DNA of 64,000 bases from Akebia trifoliata. Taxonomy: Eukaryota > Streptophyta > Magnoliopsida > Ranunculales > Lardizabalaceae. The position numbers and the translations under genes were made by a program. The notes below the pieces were generated by a model. That model did not search any database and had not been told where the DNA came from. It saw nothing but the letters and a program-made list of their open reading frames with translations. Shown in pieces: positions 46,248 through 57,685 of this stretch; the first letter of the stretch is position 1, and each line of letters starts with the position of its first letter. The stretch is taken from the NCBI GenBank assembly GCA_017979445.1, contig CM030715.1, positions 11,276,187 through 11,340,186 of the forward strand, written 5' to 3'.

Positions 46248-47930
46248 ATATCTCTCTTTGCCAATTACGAGACAAAATCTAATCTAGACAACATAAATTA
46301 GGAAACATTCCTAGAATGTCCAACACACTTACACCTAATTAGAATCTTCAAAAAGTGTTTAAAAATAAAAAACTAAGATTCTAATTGTTTCGTTCCCCCT
46401 GAATGGTTTACCAGTAAGATTCAATTGGAACAATACACACGACAAAGTATACCAATAAGCATAAGAAAAAAATAAACATACAAGCAATAAATATGATATA
46501 ACTATAAAACATGCATGGAAGAAGGAAATAGAAACATGTCAAAAATAATATAACTATAAAACATACGCATGCTATGATAAATAACACATAAAGATATTAC
46601 TCAATGACTCATGGTTGTAACATGCAAACATATGCAAAACAATATGCCAATGAATGCTTAAACGCACATGTGACAATTGTAAAAGATTTAATTATAAAGA
46701 GCAACTGTATGAAAAATAAATGCCAAAAATATTTTACTATTAAAGCATTGGCATAATATGCTAACAAGTTAGTAAATATATACAAATAAGAACTTAGCAA
46801 TCGTTGAATGACAAATGTGTAAAGAATTTAAACTCTAAAAGTAGAGATCATTCACACGAGGCAGCTTAACAATACATGAATTGTGCCGCATGACCACATT
46901 TGGCCATTATGTTCCCCAAATGACTTAAATATGAGAAATATATGAAGAATAATCAAATTTGAGAGCTTGAGAGGCGAACAAAACACGTGAGAGAAAAAAA
47001 AATGTGGTTGCTGTTAAGGCCGTTGGGCAAAAAAAAATTTGATTTTTTTTTAATGATTTACATATTTTGGAGATGCCAAAAATGAATTTTTTTCATGCTA
47101 ACTCTCTCTCATGAAGCCTTAGAAAATTTTTAAAGATCATGCCAATTTGTAGAATTTTTGAGAATTCAAGAGAGATAAAATGCACAAAAAAAGAGTAAAC
47201 AAAATTTGAGTGAACCTTACAAAGGAACTTAGATGGGATCCATGAGCCTAACTATACCAATAAGATCAAGTTCCGTGGTTGCTCAAGTTTCGGTGAAGTT
47301 GGTCACAATAATCAAAAGTGACATGAAAAATATTCATATAGAAATTTTTTTTATCAAAAGATGTCATAACCTCAAGTTTGACTGTAAAAATATTGAATAA
47401 GTCTTATTACTCAAAATTTGCTAATATTGGCTCAAATTTGGTGAACCAACGGAATTCTATGGTGCACACGAGCATCCTGTCAATTTGTGACCAGGAGCAC
47501 AGAGGCTTCAAATTCCTCAAATATACCAATAAAAATAATAACAAAGGTTTTCACACAAGATGTGCAAATTTTGTGAAAAAAATTTAAAGTAAAAAATTGT
47601 CCAACGTGTGTACGTTTACCTGGGCAATTTGTTAATAGGAAGTACTGAGGCACGATCATCTATAAGTGGACTTATTTAAGAATAATGTGAGGATACAACT
47701 ATCCAAATTTACCAATAAGTAACATGTTCTTGAAATAAGATGGATTTTTGGATGACGTGACCACACTAACTCCAACAACATGAAAATTTTTGAAAAGAAA
47801 AATTCATGGAAATGATGTCTTAACCTCAAATTTTACTAACAATACAAGGTAATAAATCAAAAACTAAAATTTACCAATTAAGATCAATTTGTGAGTTTTT
47901 TTACTTAAAAGTGAACGTCTTCAATTCCTC
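46248..47930 (-). other. Internal remnant of the older Sirevirus-like element
   Basis: The first 150 bases match the region after the polypurine tract of the young element ('gacaaaatc.aatc', 'cctagaatg.ccaac'), and another tract, gttccccctgaa, occurs at 46393. From about 47000 the sequence is unassigned. 47365-47400 and 47815-47860 are similar ('atgtc.taacctcaa.ttt.act'), hinting at an old roughly 450-bp tandem repeat. No ORF. Confidence 0.4.
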
Positions 47931-47934
47931 TGTA

Positions 47935-48180
47935 TTTTGCCCACCAATATGGGGCTCTCCAAAGATTTGACAGGGGGGATGATCCTTAATTACTAGTGGG
48001 TTTTCTAGCACAAGAAACAAGGATAATGATGAGGAAGGTAAGAAAATACTTTCTCTTCAATGTCGTTGAATCAATTGAACCAATGTTCTTTGTTGGTTGA
48101 TCATCAACCACAACATTTATGGACCTTTGAATGGAGTAGGTTGTCTGATTGATGACTCGATAAGGGGGACTATGAATATA
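47935..48180 (-). pseudogene. pol: Pol fragment of the older Sirevirus-like element
   Basis: Nucleotide match to the integrase-RT junction of the young element (compare 6300-6530): 'ctccaa.gatttgac', 'gggatgatcctt', 'gttgatcatcaaccacaacatttatgga' against 'gttgatcatcgatcaccacatttatgga'. Many indels; no reading frame survives. Confidence 0.7.
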
Positions 48181-48198
48181 TGATTGATTGTCATTACT

Positions 48199-48892
48199 TC
48201 TATAAAAAAAATTAATATGTTTATACTCTGCTTAAATTGTGGGGCAAGTAAGGGATCTAATCCAACAAAAATTGGAGTTGTTACCAAGGTGAAAAAAATG
48301 AAGTTAATCTAAGTTAATATTATCAAATCTATTTTTGTATTTTTGTGAAATAAAAATGGAGAGTAAATGTTGCTAGAAAATAAAACAATAAAAATGGAAT
48401 TTATACTAAGAAACAAGAGAATAAAGCCACTAGTAATTAGAGTAACCTAAGATTAGCAAATAAAACTACATCTAAGTTCTATCCTTCTTTTAATTCAACC
48501 CCAAGGGCTTGGTGTGAGCTCCTTGAGTTGGAAGATATAGCATGAAGCTTCAATAAGAAAATAGTTTGGATTCCTTCACTCATTAATGTGTAAAATCCCT
48601 ACTATAAATTATCTAGATTAAACATATTTTATCTTGATCTTATCTAAGTATAAAACATCGAAGTTAAGCATAAAAGATGTAGAGATTCATTTAAAACTTC
48701 AATCCATTAGACTTAGATAAAATCTTAAAAATAACCCAATAATCATTAAGAACATGGAAGGATAAATAACATAAACACTGAATTAAAAGCTTGCTTTTAG
48801 GCTTCATCATCTTACTAATAGAGGGAGTCTAGTCTATGGTCATTGCAAGGAAACAAGGAAAAGTCATGAAACCAACACTTATATTCATATAG
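48199..48892. repeat. Dispersed repeat R, copy 2
   Basis: Aligns with 26180-26870 over its whole length. It is cut at 48892 by the end of the LTR of element G. Two copies with different neighbours show it is a mobile or amplified sequence. Confidence 0.65.
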
Positions 48893-49399
48893 TGTGACGC
48901 CCCCCAAAATACTAACACAAAGCCTCATGTTAAATCTTGAGGCACTAGGTGGCACCTCAAAATTTTAGCATGGTCTCATTTGTTTATTTTAGTATTCCAA
49001 GGCGTTCAACCTATTTCACCTGATAAACAAAATTCATAATATTCTATATCTACATACAAAATATAATGATAATGGAAGCCTATATACATCTAATAACGTA
49101 TGATAAATTATAGTGCAAAAGGATAAACAAAATATAGGATTATGCAAACATTACTCACTCTAACAAAAGTTTTAACGCTTAGTACAAGACCCATAATACT
49201 ACCTGAACGAACTAACACCACTAGGGGGGTATAGCTTTAGTACTCACTAGGTAATAGCCTCTAGTCGTCTATCTGACCTACCAGATAGTCTTCACTAGTA
49301 TTCTACACCTACCTCGCGTTTGCGGGGGAATATATCACTGAATAAATGGTTATTATGTAAAAACATTTTTATCCCTGTCCCTTCTCTCTATTCTCTTCG

Positions 49400-49705
49400 A
49401 CATAACCCATCGACAGAAGCTCTCGATCTCACCTCTCTTTCTCTCGTACACCTCTCGATCTCACTTCTTGATGTCGCACACCTCTTGATCTCACCTCTCA
49501 ATCTCTCTCTTTCTACTTATTTTCTATCTTCTCTGTCGAGGAGCATCTTACACAACTCACATCGATCTGCCTGAACCACAGATCTCTCGGTTGCAAAGTT
49601 AGTTCTCTCTCTGTCGAGCCTCGCACAAATCTGCCAGAACCACAGATCTCTCGATTGCAAAGCTAGCTCTCTTTCTGTCGAGCCTCGCATAGATCTACGT
49701 GAACG
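49400..49705 (+). other. Harbinger 5' leader, pyrimidine-rich with short repeats
   Basis: CT-rich sequence with repeated 'ctcgatctcac' and a roughly 65-bp direct repeat ('atctgcc.gaaccacagatc' at about 49565 and 49628, a partial third at 49690). Likely promoter/5' UTR of ORF1; the reading frame across it is not credible as a protein. Confidence 0.45.
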
Positions 49706-49725
49706 AAGGAGTTCAACTTCGTCTC

Positions 49726-50510
49726 TTCTCTTTTGACTAATAGCTGAATCAAACAGGATTTTTGGTTCGATTTTTCTAACCCTATAAACATGAAAATTTC
49801 TAAATTTTTGTTATAAATTTTAGGATCTACTTGATTATAGTTTTATTGATTGTAATTTTGTTATTTAATATATTCTCTCTTGACAAACAACTGAATTAAA
49901 CGGGATTTTTTGTTCGATTTTTCTAACCATATAAACATGGATATTTCAGGAATTTGTTTTTTTTTTATATCAATTTTAGGGTCTACTTGATTATAGTTTT
50001 GTTAGTTAAGGAAATTTTAGAATTATTTTTTTATCAATTTTATTTAATTCGGTTCAATTTTTTTAACCCTATAAACATGTAAATTTCAGAATTTTTTTTT
50101 ATCAATTTAGGGTCTACTTGATTATATTTTTGTTATTTAAGCAAATTTCAGAATTATTTTTTATCAATTTTATTTAATTTGGTTTGATTTTTCTAATCCT
50201 ATAAACATGGAAATTTCAGAATTTTTTTTATCAATTTAGGGTCTACTTGATTATAGTTTTGTTATTTAAGCAAATTTCAAAAAAAAAAATATTTATCAAT
50301 TTTATTTAATTTGGTTCGACTTTTCTAACCATATTAACATGAAAATTTTAGAATTTTATTTTATCAATTTTAGAGTCTACTTGATTATATTTTTGTTATT
50401 TAAGCAAATTTCAGAATTTTTTTTATCAATTTTATTTAATTTGGTTTGATTTTTCTAACCCTATAAACATGAAAATTTCTGAATTTTTTTATCAATTTTT
50501 GGGTGTGTTT
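49726..50510 (+). repeat. Roughly 130-bp tandem repeats, about six copies
   Basis: Units begin at about 49764, 49911, 50051, 50181, 50313 and 50443. Each has 'ttctaaccctataaacatg.aaatttc', 'tttatcaatttagggtctact' and 'tttgttatttaagcaaattt'. The first period is longer (about 147 bp) and the last unit is truncated. They sit in the probable ORF1 5' UTR intron. The position suggests amplification inside the transposon. Confidence 0.9.
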
Positions 50511-50867
50511 ATTATTTACATATTCATGGTTGAACTAAATACTCATGCATTACAATGGTCAGCTTCAAGAGTTTCTCAAATTCTAGTAAGGGCTAGATTC
50601 ATAATGGTAGCATGATTCATATTGCAAGGTTTGCTCGAGTAAGGACTACATTTTAGCTTTGAGCAAAAGAGTCATTAGTGGCAATCTCACTAGGTTTTAA
50701 AGTTTGAATATTTAAATCATGTTTCTTGGATGTTCTAGAACTGAGATGGTTTTTTTTAAGTTTGAACTGAATCATGTTTTTATTTATGTTTCTATTTGGT
50801 GGTGGTTGTCGTTAATTGAGTTTTAAAGTTTGAATATTTGAATCATAAGCGTTTTTCTTTATCTTAC

Positions 50868-51235
50868 ACATGTACACACATATATCAATTACTTAACTCT
50901 GTACAGTCAAAGATTGAGAACACAGGGATCCCTCACCGTGGGGCTGAGAACTGTGCGTTCTTTCGGCTATCTATGGGATAACCTGACATTGCCTCCTGGT
51001 TTCTCTCTTTGATTATATATTGTGCAAAAGTCAAAATATATATGTGTGCTTCTCTTTAACTTACACACGCACACACACACACACACACACACGTCAATTA
51101 TTGTACTCTGTATAGTCAAAGATTGAGAACACAGGGAACCCTCACCATGGGACTGAGAACTGTGCGTTCTTCTGGCTATCTATAGGATAACCTGACATCG
51201 CCTCCTAGTTTCTCTCTTTGATTATAAATTGTATA
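50868..51235 (+). repeat. Tandem duplication of about 185 bp with a CA microsatellite
   Basis: 'cagtcaaagattgagaacac' at about 50906 recurs at about 51115, followed by matching 'ctgagaactgtgcgttctt' and 'ggataacctgacat' segments. The second unit starts with a (CA)n run at about 51066-51091. Noncoding. Confidence 0.85.
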
Positions 51236-51372
51236 ATATTTTTATTATTTCTACTTATTTCGTTATTTTTTTTATTTGTGAACTAAATATTTTACAAAAG
51301 ATTGATGATGAGATTGAAGTAGAATATTACATTTTCTGTTCCATTCAGTACTCTTGTTATTACCATTGACAG

Positions 51373-54300
51373 ATGGAAGATAACAATTCAAAGAGTACGA
51401 AAGAAAATTGGACACCCAAACAACATGAAATTTGGGTCGAGATATGCTATGAATTAGTTAAAAAGGGGAGGAGACTACATAAAGTACTTGATAAGATCGG
51501 ATATGAAACCTTGGTGAAGGAGTTTAAAAAGATAACTGGCATTTACTATGATAGAATGCAAATGAAAAATAAATGGGATAAGCAAAATGGACTTTGGGGA
51601 CGTTGGAATAAGATTTGCACAAATACTGGCGTTTCTTATGATGTTGGGACCGGTATATTAGATGCAAGTGAGGAGTGGTGGGATGGGTGGTTATAGGTAT
51701 ATTTTTTTGATACTTTTTTCTTTAATTTATTTTAAAAAAATTTATTTCTTTTATATATAATTTATAATTTTTATTTTTTAAAGCATCATCTAGAAGATGC
51801 AATATTTCGATCGAAACCCTTGATGTTTGTGAAGCTATTGGATTTAATCTTTGGAGGCACATATGCTACAAGTAGACGGATGTGGTCCCCTGCATTTGGT
51901 ACTATAACACCCCGGATTTTCAACTCATATCTCGAGGAAATTAAATGGTGAGATTTGGAGGAAAATGTCGAAGGAGAGACTTAGAGTAAAATACTCAAAT
52001 ATTGCTATGATTAATTTCAAGGAAAATCTACTTCGCCATTAGATTCAAAAGGATCGGAATTTATACATTAGCTTGTAAGCAAATTTGAATTCGAGCTCGA
52101 GGGAAAAAGTTAACAAATCCTCGAATTTCGCGTTAAGTGGGACCTAAAACAGTGAAATTTTGTTAGAGCAAGAATCGAAAAGATTTGATGACACCATTAG
52201 ATCCGTAGCGAAAAATTATTCGAAATGGTATATTCACTTGTCAATGTTCGAGTCCGAATAGTCAAGTTACGGTCGAAACTAGAAATAAGGAGGAAATTAC
52301 AAGTATGCCCCTCAGCTTTATTATAAAAAGGAATCTGATTTCCCCTACTTACCCCACAAGTAAGGTAAACGTAAGATTATTATTAACTCCGGTGAGAAGA
52401 ACAACGATAGTCTTATCATCCCACCCTTCATTTCATTAAAAACATTAACGTAAATGTCCTTTCTAATTTTTACTTTCCATTCTCTTTAATTTTTACTTTC
52501 CATTTACTTTAAGTTCTTTAATGAAATTAAGATTTTACCCCCCATTTCGGAACAATGAAAATGGTTTTAAGATCCAAATCTCAAAGGATCAAAATCCGAA
52601 TTTTGGTTTCAAGAACAAAACGTAATTTTCGACGTTTTCGGTAAATTTTCAAAATGAAATAATTTTCTCGTTCCTTTGAATTAGATTACAAAAACTATAT
52701 GGTGTCAAATCTCATGATTGAGACTTTCATTTCGAAAAATCCATTTTAAATTTCGAGAACTTTGAAAAATTGAGTTTCCGACACTTAGCCAAATTTTCAC
52801 CAGCTTTCTCTATTTTTAACAGCTTTGGTCCCGAGCATCGCTGGGACCTTGTTTTTGAATAAACTTTGCTGGTTTTCAATGGAAAGACAAAAGAATGACT
52901 TTGAAAGATTGGAAATGGATGGTTGATTCGAAAAGATGAAAAGCGAGAATGTCGAGAGAATGAGAAAAGGGAATGAACGGTAAAATGTCAGAATCACACC
53001 CGAGGGGTGATGTCTGCATTTTACATTGTATGTTGTGTGTAGGTTGGTGAAAGGATATCCAGGTTATTAATGAAAGAGTTGCATGTTTATTTCCGATTAT
53101 GTTAGCGCGTGCGCTGAGTACTGTTATTTATTTTAGGCCGGGTGGCCACGGTTGCATGGTAGGAACTGGATATCCATTCTCAACACTGTTCTGTTAATTT
53201 TTCTTTTATTTTAAATGAAAAATTATAAATATACGTAGCTATTTTGTGAGCTGTTAAAGGGTTTGTGAATGCCTGAAGGGATAGTGCGTCACATCATCCG
53301 AAGGGGTGCACTATCCTGGGATGTACGGTAGGGACCACCAAGCTCATACGTGGTATGGGACGCGTATGAGAGTGGAGTCGCAACTGGAATCCGGGTATAT
53401 TCCTCTCTTATCTTTATCAGTGAACGTGTATTGTAAAGGTGGTCGTATACGAGTGGAATGTCTTTGGGAATCACATGCACGCCTGATAGGCATAGACGAA
53501 GATGATTAGTTAGTGATCACTAACAATCTAGTAGTAGTCGAACGTTCTGACACATCGAAAAGAGACCCATTGCTTACGGTCACGTCAAACGACTAGCCTC
53601 AGCCGGATAAATGGTCCCGCAAGCGTGGTAGACACGACCAGCCACAAAATCAGGAACTACGATGTTATTGGGGAATATCATGTCCTGACTGGGAGCGATC
53701 TAGTCGTGAATCCCAACTCTTTAATTCCAATACTCCACCATTTGTATTATGTATATGTCGTTATATTTCGAATTACAAACTGAGAAGCATGTCTATTATT
53801 TCAATGTTGTCAACATTATTTGCATAAAATGGAAAATGTATAATGAGTATGGATGATTGATGTTATGTGTAATTTTTTACAACTGTTTAGTTGCTCATCC
53901 CTAGCTATATGTACCAGTTGATCGTATTTTATCTTGTAAAACCTTGCATGTATTAAAATGTTCAGTATGCTTTATTCGATCATGCTTAGGAAGGGTTATT
54001 AGTAGGAATTGGCTGTGGACTTACTGGGTAACCATTGTTACTCACCCTTTCCTTCCTATTTTTTTTAGTTTCAGCACTTGCAGCTATCGAGGCAGGCGTA
54101 GAGTCAGTAATTGAGGAGCATCTGGTCGATCAGATCGACGATCAGAATCTTTTGCCTGGTGAGCACTAGGGCTACATCCCTTAGTGTTGTCAGTTTCTTC
54201 TAGGATGTATGTAGTTTTTGGATTGAGAGTTTAGGCCCATGTTAAAGTAAGAGTATTTTGTAAGCCTGTATATGGTTAAATCTTCTGCACTCTGATCTAC

Positions 54301-54938
54301 TTACATGTTAGATGTATTTAGTCTTCCGCTGTTCATTTCCTGTATTTACAGCTTTATATACAGGTTTTATTATAAATTGGTTTATCAGGTTTGAGTTCCG
54401 TGAAACGCTAACATAAACAGAGGAAACCATACCGAAATTTCGAGGTGCCACCTAGTACCTTGAGGTTTGGCATTGGGATTTGTGTTAGCGTTTGGCGGGG
54501 CGTCACAGGTACAAGGTTATCTACATCAGCAAACCAACAAGATAATCCTGATGTGCATGATCTAGAAAATGTCATGGAGACCTTGCCCCCAGAGTCTTAG
54601 ACACCTCTAGATTTTACTCCTGATGATGCTGATGAATTAGGGGATGATGCTACCCCTACTTTACCCACCCACAGACCTCGTTTGACGTAGAAGTGGCGAT
54701 ACTCTACAACCTCAGGGTCGTAGGCAGACGATGACCACTGCTATGCGAATTGGTCAGTCATTGGAGAAGCTCGTAGATATAGTTAACAATTAGACATCTA
54801 CTTCTACCAATCTTACTCCTATTAAGAAAGGCATTATTCAAGAGTCAATCGACCTCTTAGACCAACTAATAGATGTAACCCCCAACAGGTTGTTGAAGAG
54901 CGAGATGACTGATTATCTGGTTGGGAGAGATTCTTAGA
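51373..54938 (+). pseudogene. Harbinger ORF1, SANT/Myb-like DNA-binding protein, split by LTR H
   Basis: The ATG at 51373 is preceded by a splice-acceptor-like ...gacag. The first 107 codons have the plant Myb/SANT-like fold pattern: NWTPKQHEIWVEICYEL, FKKITGIYYDRMQMKNKWDK, LWGRWNKI and EEWWDGWL. A second exon-like segment at about 51785-51902 gives IFGGTYATSRRMWSPAFGT. It resumes in the same frame after LTR H (RLSTSANQQDN at 54511) and ends near 54938 (LLDQLIDVTP ... LVGRDS). Stops after the LTR insertion show decay. In PIF/Harbinger the ORF1 product binds DNA and helps the transposase reach its ends. Confidence 0.75.
51903..54507 (+). mobile_element. Solo gypsy LTR H (2.6 kb)
   Basis: Perfect TSD GGTAC (51898-51902 and 54508-54512). 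It starts TATAACACCCCGG (TG mutated to TA) and ends GGGGCGTCACA. Same subfamily as CD and E. About 0.95 kb is missing around 52335-52430 and is replaced by about 90 bp of unrelated filler (near 52340-52425). It interrupts Harbinger ORF1. Confidence 0.92.
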
Positions 54939-55241
54939 TATTTTTTCATGTTATTTTTATATTATGTTGGTTTTAGGATGTACTTATAGGGTGCAATATA
55001 CTTTGGTTACTTTTATATTTATGTTGGTTTTATGATGCACCTATAGGGTGCAATATACATTGGTTACTTTTTATACTAATATGATGTAATATACTCTGTT
55101 AAATGGATATTATTTTCTATTGGATGTTTATTGTGATTAATATTATGGATAATGTGTTTTGTTGTATGTGATGGATATCATTTTATTGTGTATTGTAAGT
55201 TGGGTATATATACCATTAATATGGATCCATAAATAGGTCAA

Positions 55242-56567
55242 ATGGATTCAGATGTTGATACCACAAATACTATTGATATGATTGATACCATCGATTCAAA
55301 TGGTGATACCAGTAATGTAGTTGAGTCAAGTGTTTTAAATATAGCCACAAAAGGAGTCATCCTAGGTTTTTTATTTTATTGCGAGAATTTCTTAGATAGG
55401 GAGGAACATAGTAATTATCCGTTCAAGGGGATTGACTTTGTGCAGAGAACAGTGAATGATAATATGACGTGCCACTCATTGTTTAGAATGGAAAGCCATG
55501 TATTTGTAAATCTGTGTTTCATTTTGGAGGAACGAGGTCTACTAAAGATGCAACGATATCTTAGTATTTAAGAACAAGTAGCGATGTTCCTATTGATAAT
55601 AGGACATAATCAAGGACAAAGAGTAATTGCAGATCGTTTCGTTTATTCACTTGAAACGGTTAACAAGTACTTCAACATAGTTCTTTTTGCGATTGTGAAC
55701 TTGTCAATGTCCTTAATTGTACCTCCCAACCTCAATGAAGTCTCTCCACACATCCATAACAATCCTTGTTTTTTGTCATATTTTAAGGTAATTTCTTATA
55801 TACATACACTTTAAATATATTTGTTTTATTAATGTTTATAGATTAATATAATTAAAAAATATGTAGGGTTGTATTTGAGCGATAAACAGAACATATGTTA
55901 GTGTATTTGTACCAATAACAGACTAAATGCAATATCGAGGACATAAGGAACGCATACAAAATATAATGGCAATATGTTCGTTTGACATGTTGTTCACTCA
56001 TACGGTGGTTGGTTGGGAAGGGTCGACTAATGATTCACGTGTCTTCCTTGAGATATTGAATACTCCCAATTTAAATTTTCCATATCCTCTACCAGGTTTG
56101 TATTTAAAAGTTTGTCAATTATATATATTTAATTATACAAATTAATTTTTTTTTGGATAATAGGTAAATACTATCTGGTAGATGCTAAGTACCCACTCAT
56201 GGAAGGTTATCTCGCACCTTACCGAAGTATTCGATACCATTTACAAGACTATAGAAGGTCATGGGCAAATGGTCGACAGGAAATATTCAATTATTTACAT
56301 TCTTCACTTAGGAAGACGATCGAATGAACCTTTGAGATTTTGAAGGTAAAATTGCCTATCTTGAAGATAATGCGTTCATATAACTTGGATAAACAATGAA
56401 GCATTGTTGTGAACTGCATGGCATTGCACAATTTTATTAGAAAACATGCGATTGTCGATGAAGAATTTATTCGATTCGAGGAAGAAGGAGCGATGGAAGA
56501 GGAAGAAGATGGGATCACTGATCAAGAGTATCCAGTTCCCCCATCAATAGGTCGTCAAAGTCAATAA
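55242..56567 (+). pseudogene. Harbinger transposase (DDE_Tnp_4 type), inactivated
   Basis: Exon 1 (55242-about 55789) encodes an acidic N-terminus, the helix-turn-helix-like region (FKGIDFVQRT ... CHSLFRMESHVFVNLCFILEE) and, past a stop at 55569-55571, EQVAMFLLIIGHNQGQRVIADRF. Exon 2 (about 55867-56095) holds the first catalytic position, which reads AINRTY where the family has AIDGTH, so Asp is replaced by Asn, and then FTHTVVGWEGSTNDSRVF. Exon 3 (from about 56163) has YYLVDAKYPLMEG (second Asp), SSLRKTIE (Glu, about 46 residues later) and VVNCMALHNFIRKH, ending at TAA 56565-56567. GT-AG introns fit at 55790 and 56096. Several stops; catalytically dead. Confidence 0.85.
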
Positions 56568-56772
56568 ACAATGAAAATGCATAGGAATTCAATAGCTGAT
56601 GTCATTTTTACTAGCAATCATTGATGTATTTTCATATTATATTTTTTTACTTTGTATTGTAATTATAAATACTGTTATTCGATGTTGGAATAAAGATTAT
56701 AATATTTTTAATTATATTTCGAAGATTCTATGCTTATTTATTTATATTCTTTGTGTATGATGAATAACATTG

Positions 56773-57165
56773 ATGACAAATTATACGTATCCACCATGTT
56801 GTTCATGTGATCGAGTGATAACATTAATCACAGCTAAAACAAAAGAAAATTATGGGAGGATGTTTTATATGTGTCCATCTTGATAAGTAATATGATATTG
56901 ATATTAATGTTGGGTGCATATTTATATTTGGTGAGATTGATATTAATTCATGTGTTATTTTACTTTATAGAGACATGCAGGATCTTTTGTGTGGGCTGAT
57001 GAAGTCGACATTATCAATGATAATGTTCCCCAAGATAAAGTAACGGAGTCAAATAAGAAGAATGAAAAATATATTTTGTATGCATTTGTTGGATGTATAT
57101 TTTTTATGTTTTTATTTATTTCAGTTTTACTTATTATATTAACTATGATTATTATGTTTAAATGA
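56773..57165 (+). pseudogene. Possible GRF-type zinc finger gene with a C-terminal membrane segment
   Basis: Between transposase and 3' TIR, a frame from ATG 56773 reads MTNYTYPPCCSCDRVITLIT then AKTKENYGRMFYMCPS before a stop at 56881. After an intron-like gap with acceptor ...actttatag (56971), a second frame reads RHAGSFVWADEV, then an acidic/Lys stretch, then a strongly hydrophobic segment (YILYAFVGCIFFMFLFISVL) and stop near 57165. The order C-x2-C, GRxFYxCP, F-x-W-x-D-E is that of plant GRF-type zinc fingers, which often end in a membrane helix. The splice donor is not clear and a Cys normally before FxW is missing. Could be captured host sequence or a third transposon gene. Confidence 0.5.
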
Positions 57166-57599
57166 TGTTAGAATGTAAATTAGATGTTATGTGGATGTGT
57201 TATGTATATACGATGTGATGTGGATATGTTATGTATATATGATGTAATGTGAATGTTGAATTGCGTACTATGCAGGTATTTTATTTATTAAAAAATTTTC
57301 ATATGTCCGTTTTTAAGAGGAGATGCTGCCAAAATTTTTATAGAATTATAAATTTTTCTATAATTTTTTTTGAATTATAATTATTTTAAAATTAATACAA
57401 TTATTTTTTTAATTTTATATATAATTTTATTATATTTATATATATTTAGTGCAATTATATATTTATAAGGGTATTTGGGTAATTTTTGATGTATTTTTAG
57501 TGTTCTATCAACCTTAAGGGTATTCTGATCATTTTATCCTAATACAGTAGATTCTAGAAACTGTATCAAACAATAATTACCAGATTCTAGTCAGCAGCA

Positions 57600-57685
57600 C
57601 AACACTTTTACAAAGCTCTATCAAACAAGCTTTTCAATGTTCTAGCTTCTGACAACAGATTGAGGCAGCTGAATCAAACGGGGCC
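57600..57685 (+). repeat. Harbinger 3' terminal region
   Basis: The element ends ...ggcagctgaatcaaacggggcc. On the other strand this reads GGCCCCGTTTGATTCAGC, a typical PIF/Harbinger-type terminus. Direct subterminal repeats 'tatcaaac.a' (57563, 57622) precede it. TAG follows, then LTR G resumes. Confidence 0.7.

Larger units (their letters stand above)
49330..57685 (+). mobile_element. PIF/Harbinger transposon, defective, 5' TIR lost
   Basis: It contains a SANT/Myb-like ORF1, a DDE transposase ORF2 with introns, a possible third gene, and a 3' terminus ctgaatcaaacggggcc followed by TAG (57686-57688), a plausible 3-bp target duplication. The matching 5' terminus (expected GGCCCCGTTTGATTCAG) is absent. 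The left junction near 49330 coincides with loss of about 300 bp of the LTR it inserted into, so one deletion probably removed both. Solo LTR H lies inside ORF1. Confidence 0.8.

Noticed and set aside
49742..49765. 5' TIR of the Harbinger element at 'ctgaatcaaacagg'
   Set aside because: It resembles the 3' terminus in direct, not inverted, orientation and recurs at 49890 as part of a tandem repeat.
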